Shown here: one piece after another, positions 8,780 through 16,296 of the stretch
Position numbering within the stretch: the first letter of the stretch is position 1
Layout: every line of letters starts with the position of its first letter
NCBI RefSeq assembly: GCF_022664435.1
Contig: NZ_JAKREU010000005.1
Location: 248,001 to 312,000 of the forward strand
Reading direction: 5' to 3'
DNA: 64,000 nt
Source: Sphingomonas panni
GTDB lineage: Bacteria > Pseudomonadota > Alphaproteobacteria > Sphingomonadales > Sphingomonadaceae
Position numbers and translations under genes: made by a program
The notes under the pieces: model-generated
The model's input: only the letters and a program-made list of their open reading frames with translations
Database searches by the model: none
Told to the model about the DNA's origin: nothing

Positions 8780-9645
8780 ACGGGCCCGGACGCCACGCAT
8801 CCGGCGGCGAATGCCTCGAAGGTCGCGTCCCGGTCGCGCGAATCGCCAGAAGCTGGAACGGAGTAGCACTTCCGCTCGGCCTCGACGAACAGTTCGAACT
8901 CAGGGGTGGAGACGCCCTACCGCCGCATCGACTGTTGGCGGAGGTAGGTCTCGACTGGGCGCCCGAGCTCGAACTGCTGGTCGGACAGGCCTGTCTGCGT
9001 CAGACCGTGACCGGACGGCACTGGTTCTCCATGCCGCCCACCGTGCTTCTCGGCGAACCCGGCGTCGGGCGTGCCCATGCCGCCCGTCGGATAGCGCAGG
9101 TCGCCGGCCTGCCCTTCACGACCCTCAGAGCTTCGACCCTCGCAGGCTCCCGGTTCGATCATAACCCCGCCGGAACGGACGTGCTGCTTCCTAGCGCACT
9201 GGTATTGATCATGGCGACTTCCGGATGCGCCAATCCCGTAGTTCTCGTGGATGGCATCGACGACGCGAACGATCAGGCGCTGGACGCTCTCCGGACCATG
9301 ATAGATCCCGTGTCCGCCGAGAGATGGATGGAGCCGGCGTTGGCCGCGATGATCGACCTGCGACACGTCTCGTGGCTGCTGCCCTCATCCTGCGCACTCG
9401 GCGTTCCGCGACAAATGTCCCGCCTCCCCCGGGCCAGGATCGTCTGCGCGGACATGGACGGCAAACGGCTGCGCGCCATATCGCTGATCTGCGAGGCGAT
9501 GCACGACCTGCGTGTGGACCGCACCGAGATCGAAGCACGCGGTCGTTCGATGGTGCACCAGATCGCGACTTCATCCTGCTCCACCGCTTCGGAGCTCGGG
9601 CTGCTGGCTGAACGCCTGCTCTCCACCGACGAGCAACGCCCCTGA
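8776..9645 (+). CDS. AAA-like protein with degenerate P-loop
   Basis: A 289-residue protein built like an AAA+ ATPase. The Walker A position reads 'GEPGVGRAHAARRIA' (residues 93-107), so the usual Lys and Ser/Thr are Arg and Ala. The Walker B position reads 'PVVLVDGIDD' with Gly at 160 where the catalytic Glu normally sits. A helical lid-like part follows. It probably binds partners or nucleotide without hydrolysing ATP. Start is the GTG at 8776, overlapping the previous stop (GTGA) behind GGAG. It sits just ahead of the ubiquitin-like and E1-like genes. Confidence 0.7.
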   Translation: MNGPGRHASGGECLEGRVPVARIARSWNGVALPLGLDEQFELRGGDALPPHRLLAEVGLDWAPELELLVGQACLRQTVTGRHWFSMPPTVLLGEPGVGRAHAARRIAQVAGLPFTTLRASTLAGSRFDHNPAGTDVLLPSALVLIMATSGCANPVVLVDGIDDANDQALDALRTMIDPVSAERWMEPALAAMIDLRHVSWLLPSSCALGVPRQMSRLPRARIVCADMDGKRLRAISLICEAMHDLRVDRTEIEARGRSMVHQIATSSCSTASELGLLAERLLSTDEQRP

Positions 9646-9733
9646 GGACGTCGAACGATCCTCTCTCGTCAGAGGCCCGCCCCCCGCCCGGTCCGTCCGA
9701 CCACGCACCCGAGAACCCGAAAGGACATCCATC

Positions 9734-10051
9734 ATGTACGAGGACACCGACTCCCAACCCGATCTGCCGCAGCGGCCCGGGCTGCCGGCCTGCCTGCCCC
9801 GGCCCGCCCCGCCGCGCGAGATCGTGGTCAATGGTAGACGACACCTGCTGCGCGCCGACCACGTCGATCACGGTCAGCTGGTCGGTATGGCGTTTCCCGA
9901 TGAACCATCGCCCGGCAGGAACGGCAATTCGCTGACCGTCAGCTATCGTGGCGGCCCCCATAACGCTCCTGACGGCATCCTCGCACCGAACGAGCGTACC
10001 CCTCTTGCCGACGGAGAGACCTTCGTTGTCACGCGAACCGACAAGTCGTAA
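9734..10051 (+). CDS. Ubiquitin-like (multiubiquitin-domain type) protein
   Basis: A 105-residue protein. After a proline-rich leader (residues 1-35) it has one domain running 'REIVVNGRRHLLRADHVDHG', then 'LVGMAFPDEPS', and ends 'LADGETFVVTRTDKS'. That order, an 'i.vNG..~' strand, 'q~l.lag', and a final 'L.dGe.F...r', matches the bacterial multiubiquitin domain, here as a single copy. There is no C-terminal Gly-Gly. The next gene is an E1-like ThiF protein that overlaps it by 26 bp, the expected neighbour for a prokaryotic Ubl. AAGGA precedes the ATG. Confidence 0.72.
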   Translation: MYEDTDSQPDLPQRPGLPACLPRPAPPREIVVNGRRHLLRADHVDHGQLVGMAFPDEPSPGRNGNSLTVSYRGGPHNAPDGILAPNERTPLADGETFVVTRTDKS

Positions 10052-11249
10052 CCCGGACCTCGATCGGCTCCGCGACGAGGGATACGACCTGTCCCTCGTC
10101 GCGGGCTTGCTAATCGTCCGCGGCATCCCCTTCGTCGATGCCGACGCAAACATCCGGTCCGGAATGCTCGTCGTTCCGCTCGAGATGGCTGGCGACCGTA
10201 CGGCTCCGCCGCGCCACCACAGCGCCTTCTGGGGTGGGGGCATGCCCTGCGATCACCTGGGCAGGCCTCTTCATCTCGTCGTCGAACGCTCGGACGGGAG
10301 GACGATCGCTCCCGAGATCACCGTGTCGCATCAGCTCTGCAACAAGCCCCGTGGTCGCGAATTCGTCGATCACCACGAGCTTGTCACTACCTACGTAGCA
10401 CTCATCGCCTCTCACGCCGTGAGCCTCGATCCGTCGGTTACGGCGAAGTCGCGAAGGGACGTCGTTCCCATCGAGGATCCGCAGTCGCCGTTCCGGTACA
10501 TGGATACCGCAAGTGCGCGTGCAGGGTCGGCTGTGCTCGGCGAGCGCTTTCCGAAGAGCGTCGCCCTAGTCGGATTGGGTGGAACCGGCGGCTACCTGCT
10601 CGACCTCGTCGCGAAGACCCCCGTCCGCACGATCCACCTCTTCGACGCCGACGCATTCCTCCAGCACAACGCCTTCAGGGCGCCGGGCGCCGCGTCCATC
10701 GAGGATCTGGAAGCGCGACGCACGAAGGTCGACCACTTCGCGAGCATATACTCCCGCGTGCATACGGGCATCGTTCCGCACCCGACGAGACTGGATCGAC
10801 GCAACGTCGCGCTGCTCGACGCCATCGACTTCGCGTTCCTCTGTCTGGACGACGGCCCGGCCAAGCGGCCGATAGCCGAACGTCTCGAAAGGAACGGCAC
10901 GTCGTTCATCGACGTCGGGATGGGGCTCGAGATGGGACCGGACGGCTTGTTCGGCACTCTGCGCGTCACGACGAGCACGCCGGACATGCGCGCCCACGTC
11001 CGTGACAAGGATCGAATCCCTTTCCTGAGCGGAGGAGTGCCCGATCCCTACGGAAGCAACATCCAGATCGCCGAACTGAACGCCTTGAACGCAGCGCTGG
11101 CGGTGGTCCGGTGGAAGCGGATGATCGGCTTCTACGCCGATGGCGGGCGCGAGCATCACTCCACGTACGATCTCGACGGCAACCACATGAACAACGCCGA
11201 CCGATCCGCCAGTCGGTCGGTGTCAGGTCTTCGACGAGCCCCTGCCTAG
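10026..11249 (+). CDS. E1-like ThiF-family adenylyltransferase with N-terminal extension
   Basis: A 407-residue protein from a TTG start behind GGAGAG. The TTG is the only well-placed start and lies inside the Ubl gene. Residues 1-150 resemble the domain fused to ThiF in multiubiquitin operons (DUF6791-like, possibly E2-derived). The ThiF adenylation domain begins at 179: 'VALVGLGGTGGYLLDLVAKT', 'HLFDADAFLQHNAFR' (D207, D209, N215, R218) and 'CLDDGPAKR' (C273). No cysteine follows residue 273, so the usual E1 crossover-loop thioester site is missing. The only other cysteines are C75 and C105 in the N-terminal domain. Confidence 0.82.
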   Translation: MSREPTSRNPDLDRLRDEGYDLSLVAGLLIVRGIPFVDADANIRSGMLVVPLEMAGDRTAPPRHHSAFWGGGMPCDHLGRPLHLVVERSDGRTIAPEITVSHQLCNKPRGREFVDHHELVTTYVALIASHAVSLDPSVTAKSRRDVVPIEDPQSPFRYMDTASARAGSAVLGERFPKSVALVGLGGTGGYLLDLVAKTPVRTIHLFDADAFLQHNAFRAPGAASIEDLEARRTKVDHFASIYSRVHTGIVPHPTRLDRRNVALLDAIDFAFLCLDDGPAKRPIAERLERNGTSFIDVGMGLEMGPDGLFGTLRVTTSTPDMRAHVRDKDRIPFLSGGVPDPYGSNIQIAELNALNAALAVVRWKRMIGFYADGGREHHSTYDLDGNHMNNADRSASRSVSGLRRAPA

Positions 11250-11353
11250 GCGGCCGGCGGCGATGGCCGTGAAGATCGAGAAGCAAGTGCCCCGGCAAAG
11301 CCGATGGGATGGAAGGAGGTGCCTTCGGTCGAGGACGTTTGGAGGAACAGAAG

Positions 11354-12235
11354 GTGGACGACAGGGCAAGCGCCATCATCGCGGACATGCCGCCCTCGTC
11401 ATGGGCGGAGGCGAGACGGCGAATGGCCATCGTCAGAAGGTACGTGAAGGGAAACGAGAGGACGGCGGACGAGGCCGGGCGGCTCGCCCTGGAGGCGGGG
11501 ATCAGCCGTTCGCTCTTCTACAGGCTCGTCCGCATCTACGAGGAGAAGGCCACCGCACCGTCCACTGTACGCCGCGGCCGGGAGGTCCAGCGTTCCGGAT
11601 CGGTAGCGGCCGCCACGACGGAGCATGCCATCTCGCTCGCGATCGAGCGGCTCGGCGGCAGCGCGACCCAGGCGACGGTTCTGAGGGTGGCGAAGTCGCT
11701 CTGCGAGGAATGGGGGGTTCCGCCGCCGACCCCCCGCATCGTCCGCCGGGCATTCGTAGGCGCGGGCGAACGCCTCGACGGCCGGCTCGGCGTCACTACC
11801 CGCTTCGCGCTGGACCGTACCATGCTGGGTCTTGCGGTAGACGACCCCGTCGGCGGTACGATCGCCCAGCTGACCTGTCTAATCGATCTGCATCAACGAC
11901 GCGTCGTCACGCACGTGCTGAGCGCCGGTCCGCCATCGGCGATCGAGTGCGCGGCAGCGCTGACCTCGTACCCCGGCTCCATGGGCATCGCCGTATCGGA
12001 CACGGACGAGATTCTTCTCGCCCACCTGTCGTCCCACCTGGCGTCGGTCGGACTTCCCCCCGCCCAGAACGCCCGTTGGCGGATGGGCACCGTGGTGAGA
12101 AGCGTGATCGGTCTGAAGCTCGGTCGCGTCCCGCTGCTGGAACGCAGGCCGAAGAGGATGGCCAAGGACGCGATGATCGACCTTCCGTCGGCGAGACGGG
12201 TCGTCGGCGCACTCATGCGCCGACGCGACTCCTGA
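11354..12235 (+). CDS. TnsB-like protein with incomplete DDE triad
   Basis: A 293-residue protein starting at GTG behind a strong GGAGGA. The N-terminal helix-turn-helix reads 'TADEAGRLALEAGISRSLFY'. A second DNA-binding region follows. An RNase H-like core begins at 'RFALDRTMLGLAVDD' and 'LTCLIDLHQRRVVTHVLSAG', with the 'PPSAIECAAAL' helix typical of TnsB/TniA. D154 and D216 match the two catalytic Asp. The third position lies in 'MGTVVRSVIG', where Val replaces the Glu of the usual 'vER', and the C-terminal TnsB regions are absent. It probably binds DNA or TnsC/TnsB rather than cutting. It converges on the next gene. Confidence 0.68.
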   Translation: MDDRASAIIADMPPSSWAEARRRMAIVRRYVKGNERTADEAGRLALEAGISRSLFYRLVRIYEEKATAPSTVRRGREVQRSGSVAAATTEHAISLAIERLGGSATQATVLRVAKSLCEEWGVPPPTPRIVRRAFVGAGERLDGRLGVTTRFALDRTMLGLAVDDPVGGTIAQLTCLIDLHQRRVVTHVLSAGPPSAIECAAALTSYPGSMGIAVSDTDEILLAHLSSHLASVGLPPAQNARWRMGTVVRSVIGLKLGRVPLLERRPKRMAKDAMIDLPSARRVVGALMRRRDS

Positions 12236-12268
12236 CCCCTCGCCATATTTCGCGACCGGAGTACCGCT

Positions 12269-13531
12269 TCAGTAGTCCTCCACCTCGTCGGACGACCCTC
12301 TCCAAACCGCTTGGACACTCGCGAACAGCGCCCTCATCGTCTCCGTCATCGACGCGATCGCGTCGTCCTGCCGACGCGCCCGCCGCCGCGGCCCGTCGTT
12401 CTCGTCCATCGACGCGATCATCGCGAGATTGCGCTGGACAGCGGCGAAGCCGAAGACCCTGTTCGCCATATCGAGGCCCTCGATCTCAAGGTCCGCAGTC
12501 CCGACGAAATCCTCCACGCATTCGGCGGCTCGAAGACTGCGGCGTGGCCTGAAGCGAAATTCGCCGAGCGACCGTCCGAGCATACGGTGTGCATCGAGGC
12601 CCGGCCGCCCAGACGCTCCATGGTCCGCATCGATTCGAACCGGCGGGTCCGATGCCTCCGCGACCCTGACGACCTGCCGGACGACGTCGAGCATTCCCCG
12701 CGGGATACGCCACCGGATCCTCTCGGGACGCGACGCGATCCGGATCCCGGCGTCAGCCAGCGACGGGATGCCGTCGCGGACCATGTGGCGGACGGCCTGC
12801 TCGATACCGTACTCCAGATCGATGTCCGCGAACAGGCCGGCTCCCAGCACGAACGACGTCGGGACGTCCACGATCACGACGGCGTTGGCCCGTCGCATTC
12901 GGCGTTCGCCCGATCGCGACGTCGACGTCAGGATCGCGTTCAGGGGGCAGTAGTCGATGATCATGGCCGCACCCGTCGACGCCTGGCCGATCGGCTTCCG
13001 AATTCCCGCAGCACGCAGGGCATGCACGCGACGCTGCACCGCGCTCGGCGGCGGGACGCGAAGGCGCGACCCGTCGGGTGCCGTCGCTGGAAGCGCCAAG
13101 ACGCGCGACTCGATCATGCGCTGCACCTCCGCCATGCTCGCGTCCGGCCTCTCCCGCAGCCGTTCGTCGATCCATCCGTCGATCGGTTCCCCGAAACCGT
13201 CGCGCGCCGCGGATGGTCGCGGCGCGGCGCGCCGTCCGGGCACGAGTCCGCTCACCGGACCCAGGGTCTCGACGCGCTTGAGCAGTCGGTAGACGTTGCT
13301 GCGTTCGACGCCGATCCGCTTGGCCGCACGATCGACGTCCTCGACAGTGCGGGCGTTCGGAAGCTCGCTCAACGTTATCAGCCGCGCCGCGACCTCGCGT
13401 CTCCTCGGCATGGGAAGCGACAGGAAGAGCGCCGTTTCCTCCTCGATGACGCGCGCACGCAGCGATTCCTCGCGCCCTTCCGTCATCGCTACGATCGCTC
13501 GCCGTACGGCTTCGACATCCTCATCCGTCAT
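12269..13531 (-). CDS. Second TnsB-like protein, catalytic residues degraded
   Basis: A 420-residue protein on the opposite strand. It has the TnsB/TniA plan: an N-terminal helical region, a helix-turn-helix ('VDRAAKRIGVERSNVYRLLK'), a basic 'GLVPGRRAAPRPS' linker, a second winged domain ('PPPSAVQRRVHALR'), then an RNase H-like core starting 'MIIDYCPLNAILTS'. The first Asp is present. The position of the second Asp appears to read 'RWRIPRG', and the Glu region reads 'RPGLDAHRMLGR'. It is therefore probably inactive as a transposase. ATG at 13531 is the best-placed start. It diverges from the small-gene operon across the 13.6-kb palindrome, so it may be the repressor that binds there. Confidence 0.62.
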   Translation of the reverse strand: MTDEDVEAVRRAIVAMTEGREESLRARVIEEETALFLSLPMPRRREVAARLITLSELPNARTVEDVDRAAKRIGVERSNVYRLLKRVETLGPVSGLVPGRRAAPRPSAARDGFGEPIDGWIDERLRERPDASMAEVQRMIESRVLALPATAPDGSRLRVPPPSAVQRRVHALRAAGIRKPIGQASTGAAMIIDYCPLNAILTSTSRSGERRMRRANAVVIVDVPTSFVLGAGLFADIDLEYGIEQAVRHMVRDGIPSLADAGIRIASRPERIRWRIPRGMLDVVRQVVRVAEASDPPVRIDADHGASGRPGLDAHRMLGRSLGEFRFRPRRSLRAAECVEDFVGTADLEIEGLDMANRVFGFAAVQRNLAMIASMDENDGPRRRARRQDDAIASMTETMRALFASVQAVWRGSSDEVEDY

Positions 13532-13595
13532 CGGCCCATCGATACTCCCACGGCCCGGACGATGTAAACCGCTCCAGCTCACCACGCACCTACAT

Positions 13596-13656
13596 ATTCA
13601 CTTATATGTGGAACATCCTTGACGGCAACAGGTTCTTGTTCCACATCTAAGTGAAT
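13596..13656. promoter_or_regulatory. Near-perfect 19-bp inverted repeat in a divergent promoter
   Basis: ATTCACTTATATGTGGAAC at 13596-13614 is matched 18/19 by the reverse complement of 13638-13656, with a 23-bp spacer. It lies exactly between the minus-strand TnsB-like gene and the plus-strand gene at 13683. The arms are AT-rich inside very GC-rich DNA. This is the layout of a bidirectional operator bound by a dimeric or tetrameric protein. The binder is not known. Confidence 0.7.
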
Positions 13657-13682
13657 AGCGACTGACATTTGGAGTGAGAATC

Positions 13683-13874
13683 ATGGATCGACACTACGTA
13701 CCGGACAGCGACCCGACGCTCGCGATCGATTATTGGATCGGTGTCGAAGCGAGCCGACCGGACGGTCTCGACTGGCTGCCGCGGGCCGGAACCCGAATCA
13801 CGGTCGGCGACACGATCATCGAGCCGATGCAGTGTGCGATCGACCCGTTCTACGTCCTGCGTCGTGTCGCATGA
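13683..13874 (+). CDS. Small island protein, unknown
   Basis: A 63-residue protein beginning MDRHYVPDSD behind GGAGTGAG. It ends with a motif-poor 'IEPMQCAIDPFYVLRRVA'. No family is recognised. It is the first gene after the 13.6-kb operator and overlaps the next start by 4 bp (ATGA), so it heads a coupled three-gene string. Confidence 0.6.
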   Translation: MDRHYVPDSDPTLAIDYWIGVEASRPDGLDWLPRAGTRITVGDTIIEPMQCAIDPFYVLRRVA

Positions 13875-14233
13875 GACCGGCGGAATCGGATCGGACGTCG
13901 TCCGAAGCCCCGGTCGGGAACGTCGTCCGCTCCGTCGGCCGCCGCCGTATCCCTAGGGAGGTCCGGCATCGGCTGGCTCCTTTGATCGAGCCCGGAGCGA
14001 TCGACGATCCGCTGCCTCCGCCGGGCACGCCGATCCGTTTCGACGACAGCGACATGATCCTCCTCGGACGGTACCTGGACGGTCGCCTGGCACTCGTGCG
14101 CGCGAGCGATTTCGGGGCCTTCGGTCGCGGACCGACCATCGTCGCCGCCGCCGCTGGCATGGTGACGAGCCTACGGCCCGATGTCCGTGCCGGACCGAGC
14201 GCGACCCACGGTTCGACCGGTGCAGCCGCGTGA
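13871..14233 (+). CDS. Small basic island protein, unknown
   Basis: A 120-residue protein, start ATG within the previous gene's stop (ATGA). The N-terminal half is rich in Arg ('NVVRSVGRRRIPREVRHRL'). The middle, 'DDSDMILLGRYLDGRLALVR', looks like two short strands. No family is recognised. Coupling to both neighbours by 4-bp overlaps supports it as a real gene. Confidence 0.6.
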   Translation: MRPAESDRTSSEAPVGNVVRSVGRRRIPREVRHRLAPLIEPGAIDDPLPPPGTPIRFDDSDMILLGRYLDGRLALVRASDFGAFGRGPTIVAAAAGMVTSLRPDVRAGPSATHGSTGAAA

Positions 14234-14652
14234 GCGCCCCCTCGATCATAGGGCATGTCGCGACGCTGCCGACCTCGGCATCCGCCGTCGTCGAAGTGCG
14301 CGTCAGCGCCGACGCCGCACGCCTGCTCACCAACGCCGGCGGACTGGTCATCGACATCCGTTCCCGGGAAGCAGCCCCGGGGGGCCAGACGCCGCATTCC
14401 GAGGACCTCGAGATCGAGCGCTTCCTGATCGATCACCCCCTCGCCGGTCAGGGTCCGTCGGATCCGATCGCCGCGACCCTCTTGCAGTGCGATCTCCTCG
14501 ATCACCTCGGGGTTCCGATGGGAAACAAGGCGATCGGAATCTTCATGCATCGGCGCTGGTCAGAGGACCTCGCGCAGCGCTTCGGCGCCGCACGTACGCC
14601 GTCGACGCTCAGACGTTGGCGGACCAGCGGCCATCGCCCGACGGTCGCCTGA
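14230..14652 (+). CDS. Small island protein with TnsB-like HTH-style C-terminus
   Basis: A 140-residue protein starting at a GTG that overlaps the previous stop (GTGA). Its last 50 residues, ending 'RTPSTLRRWRTSGHRPTVA', resemble the 'PSDKTLRDWIAHRGAP' segment that precedes the catalytic core in the tnsB product of this window. It could be an adaptor that shares a DNA- or protein-binding motif with the transposase. The likeness is short and seen only by eye. Overall function unknown. Confidence 0.55.
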   Translation: MSAPSIIGHVATLPTSASAVVEVRVSADAARLLTNAGGLVIDIRSREAAPGGQTPHSEDLEIERFLIDHPLAGQGPSDPIAATLLQCDLLDHLGVPMGNKAIGIFMHRRWSEDLAQRFGAARTPSTLRRWRTSGHRPTVA

Positions 14653-14788
14653 TACGACCGTTTACCCGGGCGATCGGCACCGACACCGACCCAGGCGCTG
14701 CCGCCGACCCGAAGTCACGACCCGTTCGTCGGCAGCGCACGCTCGCGGCCGCGATCGCGATGAATGCCCACCGTTGGAGGAGAACGGG

Positions 14789-14944
14789 ATGCTCAACGAA
14801 CACGACGACGCGGACGACGACGCCTTCGATCTCACCCCCGAAGCCGAGCTGCTGCTGACCGCATGCAGCAGGATCTCGCTCTCGCGACTGCTGGGGGAGC
14901 CGCCGGTCGGGATCGGGAACCTCGTGACCGAACCGGACGGATGA
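14789..14944 (+). CDS. Tiny acidic island protein
   Basis: A 51-residue protein with a near-ideal ribosome-binding site, GGAGGAGAA, seven bases before the ATG. It opens with a run of Asp/Glu ('MLNEHDDADDDAFDLTPEAE') and continues as a short amphipathic helix. No family is recognised. The next gene starts inside its stop codon (ATGA). The very strong translation signal argues for a real product. Confidence 0.55.
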   Translation: MLNEHDDADDDAFDLTPEAELLLTACSRISLSRLLGEPPVGIGNLVTEPDG

Positions 14945-15102
14945 CACGTTCGAGGAATGAGCCACCGCCGATGACCATGATCGGCGACGGCAGCCTCGTC
15001 CGTGCGCTTTCGAACGTCCGGCTCGATGCCGCCGCGATGCCGCTGGTAGGGCGGCCGACCGGCGCCATGGTCGGGCCCGGTACGCTCTCCCATGGCTGGT
15101 GA
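14941..15102 (+). CDS. Tiny island protein, unknown
   Basis: A 53-residue frame that starts at the ATGA overlapping the previous gene's stop and ends 231 bp before tnsA. The sequence ('MTRSRNEPPPMTMIGDGSLV...') matches no family I know. Evidence for it is only the coupling, so it could be spurious. Confidence 0.4.
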   Translation: MTRSRNEPPPMTMIGDGSLVRALSNVRLDAAAMPLVGRPTGAMVGPGTLSHGW

Positions 15103-15333
15103 GGCAGGCGGGTGCTTCCCAAGGGATCGATGGTCGTAACCGGCCTGGGTCGATACCCCTGAACTCATCGCCGGCGAGTGTCTTCCGGACCATCGCGATC
15201 GAATGCTTCAGCATCAAACCGTCCCGTTGGCTCGACGGACAGCCGTTCGAGCAACGACGCGCCGCCCCGATTACCGAGGACGCTCTTCGCGGAACCGCCT
15301 TCTCCACTTCCATCCCCAGACACGAGGGCAACG

Positions 15334-16293
15334 ATGTCCTGCGAACCGAACCCCGAAGTTCCGATCGACGCGATCGACGATGCGCATGTTGTCCGCCGCC
15401 AGGCAGCGCGATCCAGTACCGCATCTGCGGTCGAGGCAACCGCTCCCGTCCGGGCCGACGAAAAGCGCATCGACCGCGGGCGGACGGCGCAAGTGCTTGG
15501 ATCGGGCGATTTTCACGACGAGGACGAGCGGCCCGATGCCGCCCGGCTGCGTCGGGACTTCGAGCGCTGGGACGGCCTCGAGCGCGCGACCCGGCTGGGC
15601 GAGATCACGATGCTCCGGCACGGTGGTCGATCGCGCCCCGTCATACACCGGGGCAGCCGCCACCTCCGATCGCGCATTGTGAGCCGCAAGACCGGCAGGC
15701 TGCAGCTGACGGAGGGCAAGGGACTGAGATTCCTGTGCGTCCTGTGCGAGACGGGCGCCTGGTGTCTGGACTACCAGGCGCATCCCATGATCGTGCGCAC
15801 GGTCGCGGACGGCGTGAGATGGAAGTGGTACCCGGATCTCGTCCGATCGGTGGTTGGCGGCCCGATCGAGCTGATCGAGGTCAAGCGCACGGTCCGCGAC
15901 CTCGACGATCCGCTGCTCGAACGGAAGTACGAGATCATGGCGGAACTCGCACGGCGGGTCGGCTGGCGCTTCCGCATCCTGTACGATCGGGACATCTTCG
16001 GCGCCGAGGACGTCGCCCACGAGCGCGCCGTCAACGCGGGCGACGTCCACGGCGCCCGCTTCCTCCGCCTGAACCGCCGGGAGAAGAGTGCGATCGACGC
16101 GATCGTCGCGCGGGGAGGCGCGTCCTGGGCCGAGGCGCGCAGCCTCGTCGCCCCGACCGACCGGCTTCGCGGCGACGAGGTCCTGCTCTGCGCGGCGGCC
16201 CGCGGCAAGCTGCTCTTCGATTTCGACGAGGTCCGCACCGACCGCACCCGACTGTCGACGATCGTCGGATCGGCTCCCACCATCAGGATCTGA
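15334..16293 (+). CDS. tnsA: TnsA-like transposon endonuclease
   Basis: A 319-residue protein, ATG behind GAGGG. The restriction-endonuclease core is clear: 'TEGKGLRFLCVLCE' (E127), 'WKWYPDLVRSVVGG' (D168) and 'ELIEVKRTVRDL' (E182, K184). These match the Glu/Asp/Lys positions of the Tn7 TnsA active site, which cuts the 5' ends of the transposon so that it leaves by cut-and-paste. The preceding ~110 residues are a variable, Arg/Asp-rich leader. The last ~100 residues are the winged-helix C-terminal domain expected to contact TnsC. It lies three bases before tnsB, in the order expected for Tn7-like elements. Confidence 0.88.
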   Translation: MSCEPNPEVPIDAIDDAHVVRRQAARSSTASAVEATAPVRADEKRIDRGRTAQVLGSGDFHDEDERPDAARLRRDFERWDGLERATRLGEITMLRHGGRSRPVIHRGSRHLRSRIVSRKTGRLQLTEGKGLRFLCVLCETGAWCLDYQAHPMIVRTVADGVRWKWYPDLVRSVVGGPIELIEVKRTVRDLDDPLLERKYEIMAELARRVGWRFRILYDRDIFGAEDVAHERAVNAGDVHGARFLRLNRREKSAIDAIVARGGASWAEARSLVAPTDRLRGDEVLLCAAARGKLLFDFDEVRTDRTRLSTIVGSAPTIRI

Positions 16294-16296
16294 CTG

